Shown here: positions 54,832 to 63,450 of the stretch, one piece after another
Numbering within the stretch: position 1 is the first letter of the stretch
Layout: each line of letters opens with the position of its first letter
Assembly (NCBI RefSeq): GCF_005871205.1
Contig: NZ_SWKM01000014.1
Coordinates: 102,001-166,000, forward strand
Source: Marinobacter alexandrii
GTDB lineage: Bacteria; Pseudomonadota; Gammaproteobacteria; Pseudomonadales; Oleiphilaceae
DNA: 64,000 nucleotides
Reading direction: 5' to 3'
The notes under the pieces: generated by a model
Databases searched by the model: none
What the model was told of the DNA's origin: nothing
The model's input: the letters and a program-made list of their open reading frames with translations, nothing else
Program-made: the position numbers and the translations under genes

Positions 54832-56985
54832 CTTAGCGTCCTCAACCTGTTTGGCCTGGACCGCGGTCAGGGCAATGGTGAAGACAATGTCTTCCACCAG
54901 CGCACCCCGGGAAAGGTCATTGACGGGCTTCCTCAGGCCCTGGAGCATTGGCCCGATACTGACAACATTGGCACTGCGCTGAACCGCCTTATAGGTGGTG
55001 TTGCCGGTGTTAAGGTCAGGGAATACAAACACCGTTGCCTTGCCTGCCACCTTGCTGTCTGGTGCCTTGTTTTTTGCCACGCTCTCAATCGCCGCTGCGT
55101 CGTATTGCAGGGGGCCGTCGATGAGCAGATCTGGTCGTCTCTGCCGAGCTATCCTCGTAGCCTCACGTACTTTCTCCACGTCCTGTCCGGTTCCGGATTC
55201 CCCGGTACTGTAGCTGATCATCGCGACCACCGGCTCGATGCCAAAGGCCTCGGCTGACTCCGCGCTCTGAATAGCAATGTCTGCCAATTCCTCAGCATTT
55301 GGGTCTGGATTAATGGCGCAATCGCCGTACACCACGACCTGCTCGGGCAACAACATGAAGAACACCGACGACACCACTCGGGCGTGGTCGTGGGTCTTGA
55401 TCAGTTGCAGGGCTGGCCTGACCGTGTTGGCCGTGGTATGAACCGCCCCTGAAACGAGGCCATCCGCTTGGTCCTGGGCTACCATCATGGTGCCCAGGAC
55501 CACATGATCTTCCAACATGGCTTCGGCCATATCCGGTGCCAAGCCCTTGTGTTTGCGCAATTCCACCATGGGTGCGATGTAATCGGCCCGCACGCTGGCC
55601 GGGTCGATTACTTCGATGTCGTCGGGCAATGTTAATCCCTGTGAGCTGGCCACGTTTCTGATTTCGCCCGGGTTGCCAAGGAGCACACAACGAGCCAGGC
55701 CGCGCTGGTGGCAGATAATGGCTGCCTGCACGGTCCGGGGTTCGTTACCTTCCGGCAGCACGATCCGTTTGTTGGCGCGTCTGGAACGTTCCGACAACTG
55801 GTAGCGGAAGGCGGGCGGCGAGAGCCGGCGCTGGCGCTGGACTTTCAGGTGATTCTGAAGCCAGTCGGTATCGATCTGCGTGGCGACGGATTCCATGGCT
55901 CTCTCGATGCGATCGGGATCGTCCACCGGAATCGCAGAGGATAGATTTGCCAGCATGTGCGCGGTTTCATAGGTGTTGGTGTCTGAGGCCAGCACCGGCA
56001 GCCCGGTGTCCAGGGCGCGGCGACACAAATCAATAATACGAGAATCGGGCAACAGCCCGCCGGTCAGCAACAAGCCGGCCAGGGGCACTCCGTTCTGAGC
56101 CGCCACAGCCGTGGTGACCACAATATCCTCTCGATCCCCGGGAGTGACCAGTAGTGTACCGGGCTTGAGGGTGTCGGCCATGTTCCTGATCGACCTGGCG
56201 ACGACGGAAACCGATTGCACCCGGCGACTGTGCATCTGGCCCTCGTTCAGAATTTGTATGTCCAGCTCTCGCGCAAGGTCTGAGACACGGGGCGCCAGCA
56301 ACTCCGGCTGCCAGGGGATTTCCGCGAGCAACTGGAATCGGTTGTCGCTGAATACCTTGCATTCGCTGCGGTAATGGGCGGGGGATGTCTCTTCGTCAGT
56401 GCGTCGTTGGAGTGAGAGCCCTGAGAGCCCGTCCCGTTCCGGTTCGCCAACCTTGTTCAGGATCACGCCGATTACGTCCGGGTCTGAGGGATCGGCAAAC
56501 AGCCGCGCAGAGAAGTCGAGTTCTTCATCTAGAGCCGCCGGGTCACTGCTCTTCGGTGAGCTGACGAGGATGACGTCAGAGCCCAGATTTCGAGCGACTT
56601 CGACATTCAATCGGGCGATGTAGGCTTCGGTCAGATCTGGAACCAGACCCTCAATGATGACCACGTCCACATCCTGTGCAACTTTCTGATATTCGCCAAC
56701 GATGGTTTCCATCAACAGATCGGACTTGCCGCGATTCAGAAGGTGCTGGGCCTCTTTAAGTGTTACGGGGTCAGGTGGCTGGAGGTGGCTGCGGGCGCGA
56801 ATAAACTCGACGGAAGTGTCTTTGCCGTTGTTGTGCAGCGTCTCGCTCCGATGAGCAGACTGCAGGAACGGCTTGTAGAAGCCGACACTGACGCCAACCC
56901 GCTCCAACGCTCGTAACAGACCCAAACAGACGGAGGTCAGACCGGAGTCCAAGGACGTCGGGGCGATAAACAGACTTTTTGCCAT
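54823..56985 (-). CDS. pta: Phosphate acetyltransferase Pta
   Basis: 720 residues from the ATG at 56983-56985 (MAKSLFIAPTSLDSGLTSVC), preceded by AGGAA. Interconverts acetyl-CoA and acetyl phosphate. N-terminal P-loop-like domain, a middle DRTGG domain (LLVTPGDREDIVVTTAVAA), and a C-terminal catalytic domain from about residue 390 (RIVLPEGNEPRTVQAA, GLVSGAVHTTANTVRPALQ, MISYSTGESGTG). Lies 25 bases downstream of ackA. Confidence 0.95.
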   Translation of the reverse strand: MAKSLFIAPTSLDSGLTSVCLGLLRALERVGVSVGFYKPFLQSAHRSETLHNNGKDTSVEFIRARSHLQPPDPVTLKEAQHLLNRGKSDLLMETIVGEYQKVAQDVDVVIIEGLVPDLTEAYIARLNVEVARNLGSDVILVSSPKSSDPAALDEELDFSARLFADPSDPDVIGVILNKVGEPERDGLSGLSLQRRTDEETSPAHYRSECKVFSDNRFQLLAEIPWQPELLAPRVSDLARELDIQILNEGQMHSRRVQSVSVVARSIRNMADTLKPGTLLVTPGDREDIVVTTAVAAQNGVPLAGLLLTGGLLPDSRIIDLCRRALDTGLPVLASDTNTYETAHMLANLSSAIPVDDPDRIERAMESVATQIDTDWLQNHLKVQRQRRLSPPAFRYQLSERSRRANKRIVLPEGNEPRTVQAAIICHQRGLARCVLLGNPGEIRNVASSQGLTLPDDIEVIDPASVRADYIAPMVELRKHKGLAPDMAEAMLEDHVVLGTMMVAQDQADGLVSGAVHTTANTVRPALQLIKTHDHARVVSSVFFMLLPEQVVVYGDCAINPDPNAEELADIAIQSAESAEAFGIEPVVAMISYSTGESGTGQDVEKVREATRIARQRRPDLLIDGPLQYDAAAIESVAKNKAPDSKVAGKATVFVFPDLNTGNTTYKAVQRSANVVSIGPMLQGLRKPVNDLSRGALVEDIVFTIALTAVQAKQVEDAKGG

Positions 56986-57010
56986 ATAGAGATTCCTGGA
57001 ATTGAAAGGA

Positions 57011-58204
57011 TTACACCGGGCTGCTGGTGGCAAGCCGGGACGCCTCCCTCGCGATCACCAACTCTTCATCGGTGGGAATGACCAGGACGGGGAAACGGGA
57101 ATCGCTGCTCTCAACCCGACCCTGGCTGTACGCCCCGTGGGCTTCATTCAGTTCACTGTCGATTTGGAAACCCATTAATCGGAGATGGCTGAGAGCCTGT
57201 TGTCGGACTCGGGCACTGTTTTCTCCAATCCCGCCGGTGAAGACCAGGGCGTCGAGCGAGGTCAGTGAGGCCATCATTGCGCCAACATACTTGGCCAGGC
57301 GGAAGCAAAAGATGTCGATGGCCAGGGCCGAGGGCTCGTGGCCATGGTCGGCGAGATCGCAGAGGGAGCGCATGTCGTTGGTCTGGCCAGACAGCCCCAG
57401 CAATCCGCTCTTCGTGTTCAGAACCTCGGTGATTTCTTCCGCGGAAATACCCTTGTCAGCCAGAAAGTCGAACAGGCCGGGATCCACGTCACCGCTGCGA
57501 GTGCCCATTACCAGGCCTTCCAGCGGGGTTAATCCCATACTGGTATCGACACTGATGCCATCCCGGATCGCTGTAATGCTGCAGCCATTGCCAAGATGGG
57601 CTGAGATAATGGATGTGGTTGCGGGCGTTCGTCCCAGTCTCCGGGCTGCCTCCTGGGCCATGAAAAAATGACTGGTGCCGTGAAATCCGTAACGCCTGAC
57701 GGCCCAGTCTCGATAGTAAGCCTCGGGCAGGGCATAAAGAAACGCTCTGGCCGGCAGTGTTTGGTGAAACGCGGTATCAAAGACCGCAACCTGTGGCACG
57801 CTCGGGTACAGGCTTCGGGTTGCTGCGATTCCGGCGAGGTTCACCGGGTTGTGCAAGGGCGCCAGGCTGGCGCAGTCCTCAATGGCGGCGATGCTCTCGT
57901 CATTGAGTAAGGCTGCCTCACGAAACGTTTCCCCGCCGTGGACGACCCGGTGGCCAATAGCGATTGGATCGTTTGCCATGATGGCTTGATCCTTTAGGGC
58001 GTTAATCAAGGTGCTGAGGGCAGTTTCATGGGAAGCGCCGGAGGGCAGTTGCACCGGCTGTTCGCTCGCGCTGATTCGAGCAAAAGCATCGTTACTGTTC
58101 AGTCGTTCGGCAAGGGCGGAAGCCTGCTTGCGGTGTCGACTGTCAAAAACAGCCAGCTTCAGCGAAGAGCTGCCGCAATTGATAACGAGTAGGTTGGCAT
58201 CCAT
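57011..58204 (-). CDS. ackA: Acetate kinase AckA
   Basis: 397 residues. Makes ATP and acetate from acetyl phosphate and the reverse. MDANLLVINCGSSSLKLAVFD, the catalytic region VAVFDTAFHQTLP, YGFHGTSHFF, SAHLGNGCSITAI and VFTGGIGENSARVRQ are all intact. In an operon with pta; a GGDEF-EAL gene ends 21 bases upstream on the same strand. Confidence 0.95.
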   Translation of the reverse strand: MDANLLVINCGSSSLKLAVFDSRHRKQASALAERLNSNDAFARISASEQPVQLPSGASHETALSTLINALKDQAIMANDPIAIGHRVVHGGETFREAALLNDESIAAIEDCASLAPLHNPVNLAGIAATRSLYPSVPQVAVFDTAFHQTLPARAFLYALPEAYYRDWAVRRYGFHGTSHFFMAQEAARRLGRTPATTSIISAHLGNGCSITAIRDGISVDTSMGLTPLEGLVMGTRSGDVDPGLFDFLADKGISAEEITEVLNTKSGLLGLSGQTNDMRSLCDLADHGHEPSALAIDIFCFRLAKYVGAMMASLTSLDALVFTGGIGENSARVRQQALSHLRLMGFQIDSELNEAHGAYSQGRVESSDSRFPVLVIPTDEELVIAREASRLATSSPV

Positions 58205-58225
58205 GGTTCGATGGGTCCTGATCGA

Positions 58226-60661
58226 TCAGATCTGTACGCGCTGGTTGGTCTTAAGCCATTCTTCAAATTCGGTGGCCGGAAGCGGACGGCTGTAGAAATA
58301 GCCTTGGGAGAAATCACACCCTTCGGCTTTCAGGAAGTGGGTCTGGGACTCATCTTCAACGCCTTCGGCAATCACGCGCAGTCCCAGGCTATGCGCCATG
58401 TTGATAATGGCCCGAACCAGTGACGCGTCCTCCGGCTCTTTCATGACGTCCTGCACAAAGGATTTATCGATTTTCAGGGTGTCGAAGGGGTAGCTCTTCA
58501 GGTAGCTAAGCGCTGAATACCCGGTGCCAAAGTCGTCAACTGACAGTCGAATCCCTTCCCGGTCCAGCAGACGAAGGATTTCGGCGGTTTCGATGGAGTT
58601 GTCCAGGATCAGCCGCTCGGTGATTTCCAGTTCCAGCTGTTCAGCAGCCAGGCCACTGTTTCCAAGCGCCTGCATTACCGCATCGGTAAAGTGCGGGTCC
58701 CGGAATTGGCGAGGCGACACGTTCACCGAAACGCCGATGTTGCGTCCGGTGATGTCTTTCCATTCGACGGCGGTTTTGCAGGCCTCCTCCAGCACCCATT
58801 CACCGATGGGGATAATCAGGCCGGTTTCTTCAGCCAGGGGAATAAAGCGGTCCGGCATGACCATGCCCATGGCGGGATTGTTCCAGCGCAGCAGCGCCTC
58901 GACCGCAACCAGATTGCCGGAATCGGTATGAACAATGGGCTGGTAGTAGAGTTCAAGCTCCTTGAGCTCAATTGCCCGGCGCAGGCGCGACTCCATTTGC
59001 AGGCGCTCATGGGAAACCTCGGTCATTTCCGGGGTGAAATGGGCGTAGGCACTCTTGCCCTTGTGTTTGGCCTGGTACATGGCGGCGTCGGCGTGCTGGA
59101 GCAGGGTGCCGCTGTTGTCGGAGTCAACCGGGAACACGGCGATACCGATACTGGTGGTGATGAACACTTCCTGGCCGTTCAGGATATACGGTGGCGAAAA
59201 GGTCTTCAGAATGCGATCGGCAACCTGTGAGGAAGCTTCGGGGCCAGTCAGTCCGGGCAGGATTACCAGGAACTCGTCACCGCCGAGCCTGGCTACGGTG
59301 CTGGTGCCGCGCAGGCAGCTGGAAATTCGACGGGCGGCCTCAATCAGCAAGTTGTCGCCGGCATCATGGCCCAGAGTGTCATTGATGTGTTTGAAATTAT
59401 CGAGATCCAGAAACATCACTCCGACCTGAGTGTTTTCACGACGGGCCTGGGCAAGCGCCAGCTTTAGGCGGTCTAGCGCCAGCATGCGATTGGGTAGCCC
59501 CGTCAGGATGTCGTAGTTGGCCTGACGCAGCAGTTGCTGCTCGTAACGTTTTCGTATGCTGATGTCTTCGCCAAGAATCAGGTAGCCGGTGGTGGCGCCG
59601 CAGCTATCTTTGATGGGAGTGACGATCAGTTGCTCCCAGAAACGCTCTCCATTCTTACGAATGCTGTTGACTTCACCCTGCCAAACTCCGACCCGCTGAA
59701 CCTGAAGCCGGATGGATTGCCAAAGGTGTCGGCTCTCCCGGTTTTCCAGATCATTTTCACTGAGTGCGCCCGGGTGCTTTCCAAGGATTGACGAGGCGTT
59801 ATAGCCAGTCAGTTGGGTGAACTTCTGGTTGGCAAATTCGACCCGCCACTTTCGATCACAGATAAGGACAGAGGAGGGGCTTTGCTCAATGGCCTTGGAG
59901 AATTTGCGGATCTCGGCGGCATCCCGCTCCTGGCGGATCACGTCATCATTTAGGCGCTCCCGCATCTGGTTGATGGCGTCGGTTACGCGCCCCAGCTCAT
60001 CACTCTCATTAGACGGAGTTATGGGCCGGTCCAGCTCGAGTGGTCGGGAAAGATTCGACAGGGAGAAATCCCGGGCGTAGTCGGCCATGGTTGAAAGATG
60101 GCGGGTAACGAAGTGTTGAAAGATCCAGATGATCAGGATTGAGACAAAAAAAGTTTTCAGGAACTGGGTGGCCAGAATGATGCCAACCTTACGTTCCATT
60201 TCCTCGTAGACGCGCTTGAGATCGGCCGTGACGGTAAGTTCTCCCAGCTCAAACATCTCGTCCCCCATATGAACGAGGCTAAAGCTGTGGGATCGGGTTT
60301 GAGTATCGCGCGGGATATCGCCCATGACCAACTCGGAATCCGGCTCAATGCGTAATCTGAGATGAACGATGTCGGGCAGGCTCAAGATGCCTTCCATCTG
60401 AGTCTGAAGCAGTTTCTGGTCCAGTGCCCAGAGGCTTCTGGCAAGGCTGGAGGAATAGCCGGCTTCGACAACCTCCATTCGGTTGTCGATCTGCGAAAGG
60501 TCCTTTCTGTAGTCCGAGTAAATCTGAATACCGGAGGCAATCAAGGTGAATACTGAGCTGAATAGAAGTATCCAGGCCAGCAGCCTGAAGGACAGGGGAG
60601 AGCCCTTTCGGAAACGTTGGAGACGCGTCGACAATTTTGGCATGCCGTGAACTTCTGCCAT
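58226..60661 (-). CDS. Membrane HAMP-PAS-GGDEF-EAL c-di-GMP protein
   Basis: 811 residues. Two membrane helices (about 25-45 and 165-190) frame a periplasmic sensor domain. HAMP, then PAS (about 250-365), GGDEF and EAL follow. GGDEF is intact (VARLGGDEFLVIL), but the inhibitory I-site RxxD reads RGTS, so product feedback is probably lost. EAL residues are present: VEALLRW, NVSPRQF, LEITERL, VDDFGTGYSAL and IAEGVEDE. Both synthesis and breakdown of c-di-GMP are possible. A second ATG at 60643 could be the start. Next on the strand are ackA and pta. Confidence 0.9.
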   Translation of the reverse strand: MAEVHGMPKLSTRLQRFRKGSPLSFRLLAWILLFSSVFTLIASGIQIYSDYRKDLSQIDNRMEVVEAGYSSSLARSLWALDQKLLQTQMEGILSLPDIVHLRLRIEPDSELVMGDIPRDTQTRSHSFSLVHMGDEMFELGELTVTADLKRVYEEMERKVGIILATQFLKTFFVSILIIWIFQHFVTRHLSTMADYARDFSLSNLSRPLELDRPITPSNESDELGRVTDAINQMRERLNDDVIRQERDAAEIRKFSKAIEQSPSSVLICDRKWRVEFANQKFTQLTGYNASSILGKHPGALSENDLENRESRHLWQSIRLQVQRVGVWQGEVNSIRKNGERFWEQLIVTPIKDSCGATTGYLILGEDISIRKRYEQQLLRQANYDILTGLPNRMLALDRLKLALAQARRENTQVGVMFLDLDNFKHINDTLGHDAGDNLLIEAARRISSCLRGTSTVARLGGDEFLVILPGLTGPEASSQVADRILKTFSPPYILNGQEVFITTSIGIAVFPVDSDNSGTLLQHADAAMYQAKHKGKSAYAHFTPEMTEVSHERLQMESRLRRAIELKELELYYQPIVHTDSGNLVAVEALLRWNNPAMGMVMPDRFIPLAEETGLIIPIGEWVLEEACKTAVEWKDITGRNIGVSVNVSPRQFRDPHFTDAVMQALGNSGLAAEQLELEITERLILDNSIETAEILRLLDREGIRLSVDDFGTGYSALSYLKSYPFDTLKIDKSFVQDVMKEPEDASLVRAIINMAHSLGLRVIAEGVEDESQTHFLKAEGCDFSQGYFYSRPLPATEFEEWLKTNQRVQI

Positions 60662-60802
60662 CCGGTCTGGTTTATAGGTACGTCAAAGCCGCTACCTGAC
60701 CGACTATAGCAGTAGTTTGTTTCAACTGTCCCGCAAACATAGGAAAAATAGAGGGAAATGTGTGACGGTTCAGGAGCTATGAACATCGTTCAAAAGGCTC
60801 GG

Positions 60803-60816
60803 TTGACCTGAGTCAA
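60803..60816 (+). promoter_or_regulatory. FNR/Anr-type box with class II promoter
   Basis: TTGACCTGAGTCAA is a perfect palindrome of the TTGAy-N4-rTCAA form used by FNR/Anr. A -10 TATTCT at 60839-60844 predicts a start near 60851, placing the box at about -41.5, the position where FNR activates. Confidence 0.6.
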
Positions 60817-60880
60817 TGTCCCCATCCACTTGGTAACTTATTCTGGAGTCAGATTCACTAACGGTATGCGGAGAATTCAA

Positions 60881-61033
60881 ATGTACTTGGATGCAGTTGT
60901 AATCGCAGGATTGGTAACGGTATTGCTGATATTGGGGTTTTTCGTCGGGGTCGCACTGTTTGTGGTGAGGGACCAGAAATTACATGGCCATAACAGTGCT
61001 GAAAATAATTCCTCAGACAAACCGCCCATGTAG
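60881..61033 (+). CDS. Small single-helix membrane protein, unknown
   Basis: 50 residues from the ATG at 60881, with GGAG seven bases upstream; a longer frame from 60830 lacks a ribosome site. Begins MYLDAVVIAGLV, one membrane helix (about residues 5-27), then a polar tail rich in His, Asn, Ser and Lys (VRDQKLHGHNSAENN). Size and layout resemble small respiratory-complex accessory subunits such as CcoQ, but similarity is too low to name. Upstream FNR/Anr-type box suggests low-oxygen expression. Confidence 0.6.
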   Translation: MYLDAVVIAGLVTVLLILGFFVGVALFVVRDQKLHGHNSAENNSSDKPPM

Positions 61034-61054
61034 GCAGAGCATGCTGAATAGAAA

Positions 61055-61130
61055 TGGCGTCCCCTAGGGGGTTCGAACCCCTGTTGCCGCCGTGAAAGGG
61101 CGGAGTCCTAGGCCACTAGACGAAGGGGAC
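61055..61130 (-). tRNA. tRNA-Glu (anticodon TTC)
   Basis: 76 bases with encoded CCA. On the minus strand: GTCCCCT acceptor, D arm CGTCTAGTGGCCTAGGAC, anticodon arm CCGCC-CTTTCAC-GGCGG with anticodon TTC, T arm AGGGG-TTCGAAC-CCCCT. Almost identical in layout to E. coli tRNA-Glu. Isolated here rather than in an rRNA operon. Confidence 0.96.
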
Positions 61131-61169
61131 GCAACGTTTTCAAAAGCTTGCCTCGTCGAGGTGGCGCGT

Positions 61170-61198
61170 ATATTAAGTAAGGCTCAGGGGTGTGTCAA
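61170..61198 (-). promoter_or_regulatory. Promoter of tRNA-Glu
   Basis: On the minus strand: consensus -35 TTGACA (61193-61198), 17-base spacer, -10 TAATAT (61170-61175), then a GC-rich discriminator, as for stable-RNA genes. Confidence 0.8.
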
Positions 61199-61251
61199 CG
61201 ATTTTTCTAAAAAAATTGAATTAAATTAGCCGTTCCCTTCGGCCGATCTCA

Positions 61252-62154
61252 CTAACGCACAGAATCCTCAAGGGCTGCCCGAAGCTCTGGAAAGCGGAAA
61301 CTGTAGCCTTGGTCAGTTAGCCGCGCGGGTTTGGCTTTTTGCCCCGTCAGTAATAGCCCCGCCATCTCACCCAGGGCAATCTTGAGCACCGGAGCCGGTG
61401 CCGGGAATAGTGTTGGTCGACGGACCACTTTTCCCAGACATCGAGTGAATTCGGCATTAGTGACCGGGTTGGGGCTGACCACGTTATAGGGCCCGTAGGC
61501 GTCATCGCTTTCGAGCATCCAGATAAGTGCACCGACAACGTCTTCCCGGTGCACCCAGGGCATGTACTGGCGGCCGTCTCCAAGCCTGCCACCCAGTCCC
61601 AGCTTGAAGGGTGTCACCATCCGCGCCAGAAATCCTCCGCCAGGCCCCGCGACGACCCCGGTTCTGGACAGACAAACCCGGACTTTGTCCTGTTCCAGGG
61701 CCAGGGCGGCATTTTCCCAGTCCCGGCAGAGCTGATGGGTAAACTCATCGCGGGGTTCAGTCTGCTCAGTTACCTCCGCGTCCCCTTGGTTGCCATAGAA
61801 GCCGACCGCCGATCCCGAAACCATCACCCGAGGAGGCTCTCCCCAGCTTCGAATCACATCGACCAGAGTTTCCGTAACTCCAATCCGGCTGTCTCTAAGC
61901 TCTTGTTTTCGCTTTTCCGACCAGCGTTTGTCAGCAATCCCTTCTCCCGCGAGGTTAATGACTGCATCGTAGCCTGGGTGGGAGCGGAGCTGATTAAGGT
62001 CTTGTATGGTTTCTACCCGTCCGCAAACCGCTCTCACATCATCAGGGCTCTGTCGGCTGAGTACCGTCAATTCATATCCCCTACCCAGTAACTCGGGGCA
62101 CAGGACCTTGCCAATAAAGCCGGTGCCGCCGGTAACAAGAATGTTTTTGGTCAT
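61252..62154 (-). CDS. TIGR01777 family NAD-dependent epimerase (YfcH-like)
   Basis: 300 residues. Extended-SDR fold with nucleotide-binding VTGGTGFIGKVLC near residue 7, NLAGEGIADKRW near 66, SGSAVGFYGNQG (catalytic Tyr) near 113, and the C-terminal DUF1731 segment (AAPVLKIALGEMAGLLLTGQ in variant form). Family members are widespread; in vivo substrate is unknown. Upstream cbiX-like gene is 88 bases away on the same strand. Confidence 0.87.
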   Translation of the reverse strand: MTKNILVTGGTGFIGKVLCPELLGRGYELTVLSRQSPDDVRAVCGRVETIQDLNQLRSHPGYDAVINLAGEGIADKRWSEKRKQELRDSRIGVTETLVDVIRSWGEPPRVMVSGSAVGFYGNQGDAEVTEQTEPRDEFTHQLCRDWENAALALEQDKVRVCLSRTGVVAGPGGGFLARMVTPFKLGLGGRLGDGRQYMPWVHREDVVGALIWMLESDDAYGPYNVVSPNPVTNAEFTRCLGKVVRRPTLFPAPAPVLKIALGEMAGLLLTGQKAKPARLTDQGYSFRFPELRAALEDSVR

Positions 62155-62242
62155 GGCCTTTGTCCTCCTCGCTCATCATCCTTCGAGGGGCGTCCGGTAA
62201 TCAGGAGCGCCCGCTGAATAGGGGTGGTCGGTGCTCTGAAGC

Positions 62243-62614
62243 TCAGCTGTTAATGCCGCCCAGTTGATGCACAACCACTTCTTTAATGGCTTCGCCGAGT
62301 TGCGGGTTTTCGCCGATGGGCGGGGCTAGCTCAATGGTAACGCTGTGTGTCTCCTCGAGCTCTTTGATCATGGCCGGCACGTCTTTACGCAAATGTCGGC
62401 CCGCTGCCAGGAATAGTGGGACAATCGTAAACCTATGCACTCCGTCCTGAACGCCCTCTGCAACGATGTCATCCAGTGAGGGCTCGGCTAGCTCCATGTA
62501 GGCAATGCGCGAGTCGGCGACGGCGGTAAGGGTAGGGGTCGCGAGGTTTTCGAAAGTCTCGCACCAGCGCTTGTCACTACTGCCGTGTGCTAACAGAATA
62601 ATGCGATTGCTCAT
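62243..62614 (-). CDS. CbiX-type small sirohydrochlorin (cobalto)chelatase
   Basis: 123 residues from the ATG at 62612-62614, preceded by AGGAG; the longer frame upstream is rejected. Single-domain form: MSNRIILLAHGSSDKRWCETF holds the first metal-site histidine (His10), VPLFLAAGRHLRKDVP the second. Inserts cobalt or nickel/iron into sirohydrochlorin; the exact metal cannot be told. Could support the B12 needed by nrdJ if a full B12 pathway exists elsewhere. Confidence 0.75.
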   Translation of the reverse strand: MSNRIILLAHGSSDKRWCETFENLATPTLTAVADSRIAYMELAEPSLDDIVAEGVQDGVHRFTIVPLFLAAGRHLRKDVPAMIKELEETHSVTIELAPPIGENPQLGEAIKEVVVHQLGGINS

Positions 62615-62714
62615 CAGTGCTCCTGAGTCATCAGTTATCGGGTGTCTGTCGTCAACCTGCACAACCGTTTAAATGGCAGGTTCATAAACTTTAAAAATAG
62701 CAGGGTGTCAGTCT

Positions 62715-63317
62715 ATGTTCGATTGGAAAGAGATTCTGGATTTCTGGTTTGGCGAACTGGATGCCGATGGCCTGTCCGATCGGGCACACAGAAACCGTTG
62801 GTTCCGGGCCGACCGCAAGTTCGATCAGGAAATCCGTCGGCGCTTTATGTCGATGGTGCTGTTCGCCTCGGAGCAGGGGCTGGAGCATTGGCGGAGTGAG
62901 CCGGGAGGGCTGCTGGCCGAGATCCTTCTGCTCGATCAGTTCTCACGAAATATCTTCCGTGGCGCTGGCATGGCTTTTGATCAGGACGCCCAGGCACGCA
63001 AGCTCTGCCGGCAGGCGATGGCGAAAGGTCAGGACATGGCGCTGCCGCCGCTTCAGCGGGCATTTCTCTACATGCCCCTGCAACATTCGGAGCGCATTGA
63101 GGACCAGCGAACCTCCGTGGATTGTTACGAGCAACTGGCGGCCTCAACGCCTGGCCTGTTGGGAGACTTCCTGCAGAGTTTTGCACAGTCTTCCCGGGAT
63201 CATATGGCAATTATTGAGCGGTTCTCGCGATTCCCTCATCGTAATAAAGCGCTGGGGCGTACCTCAAGCGACGCCGAAAAAGAATACTTGGCCGGTGGCA
63301 GGACATTTGGTCAGTGA
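62715..63317 (+). CDS. DUF924 family protein
   Basis: 200 residues. Begins MFDWKEILDFWFG, with RNRWFRADRKFDQEIRRRF, LAEILLLDQFSRNIFRG near residue 68-85, and AFLYMPLQHSERIEDQ. All-helical TPR-like family of unknown function that is common in proteobacteria. Convergent or divergent partners give no hint. Confidence 0.85.
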   Translation: MFDWKEILDFWFGELDADGLSDRAHRNRWFRADRKFDQEIRRRFMSMVLFASEQGLEHWRSEPGGLLAEILLLDQFSRNIFRGAGMAFDQDAQARKLCRQAMAKGQDMALPPLQRAFLYMPLQHSERIEDQRTSVDCYEQLAASTPGLLGDFLQSFAQSSRDHMAIIERFSRFPHRNKALGRTSSDAEKEYLAGGRTFGQ

Positions 63318-63450
63318 TGTCCGATTTCTTTCCAGTTTGTATAAAAAATGTACATGATTCCCCCTTCGCCGGAATAGCTTGATAGAATGCGCGACTGTTT
63401 TGATGTGGGTGCGCGCATCGTGTGCCCGGAATGATTTGGGGAAAATTCGG

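Noticed and set aside
61200..61251. Terminator after the epimerase gene (GGCCG ... CGGCT with a distant T run)
   Set aside because: The stem is only about five pairs and the T run is 12 or more bases away.
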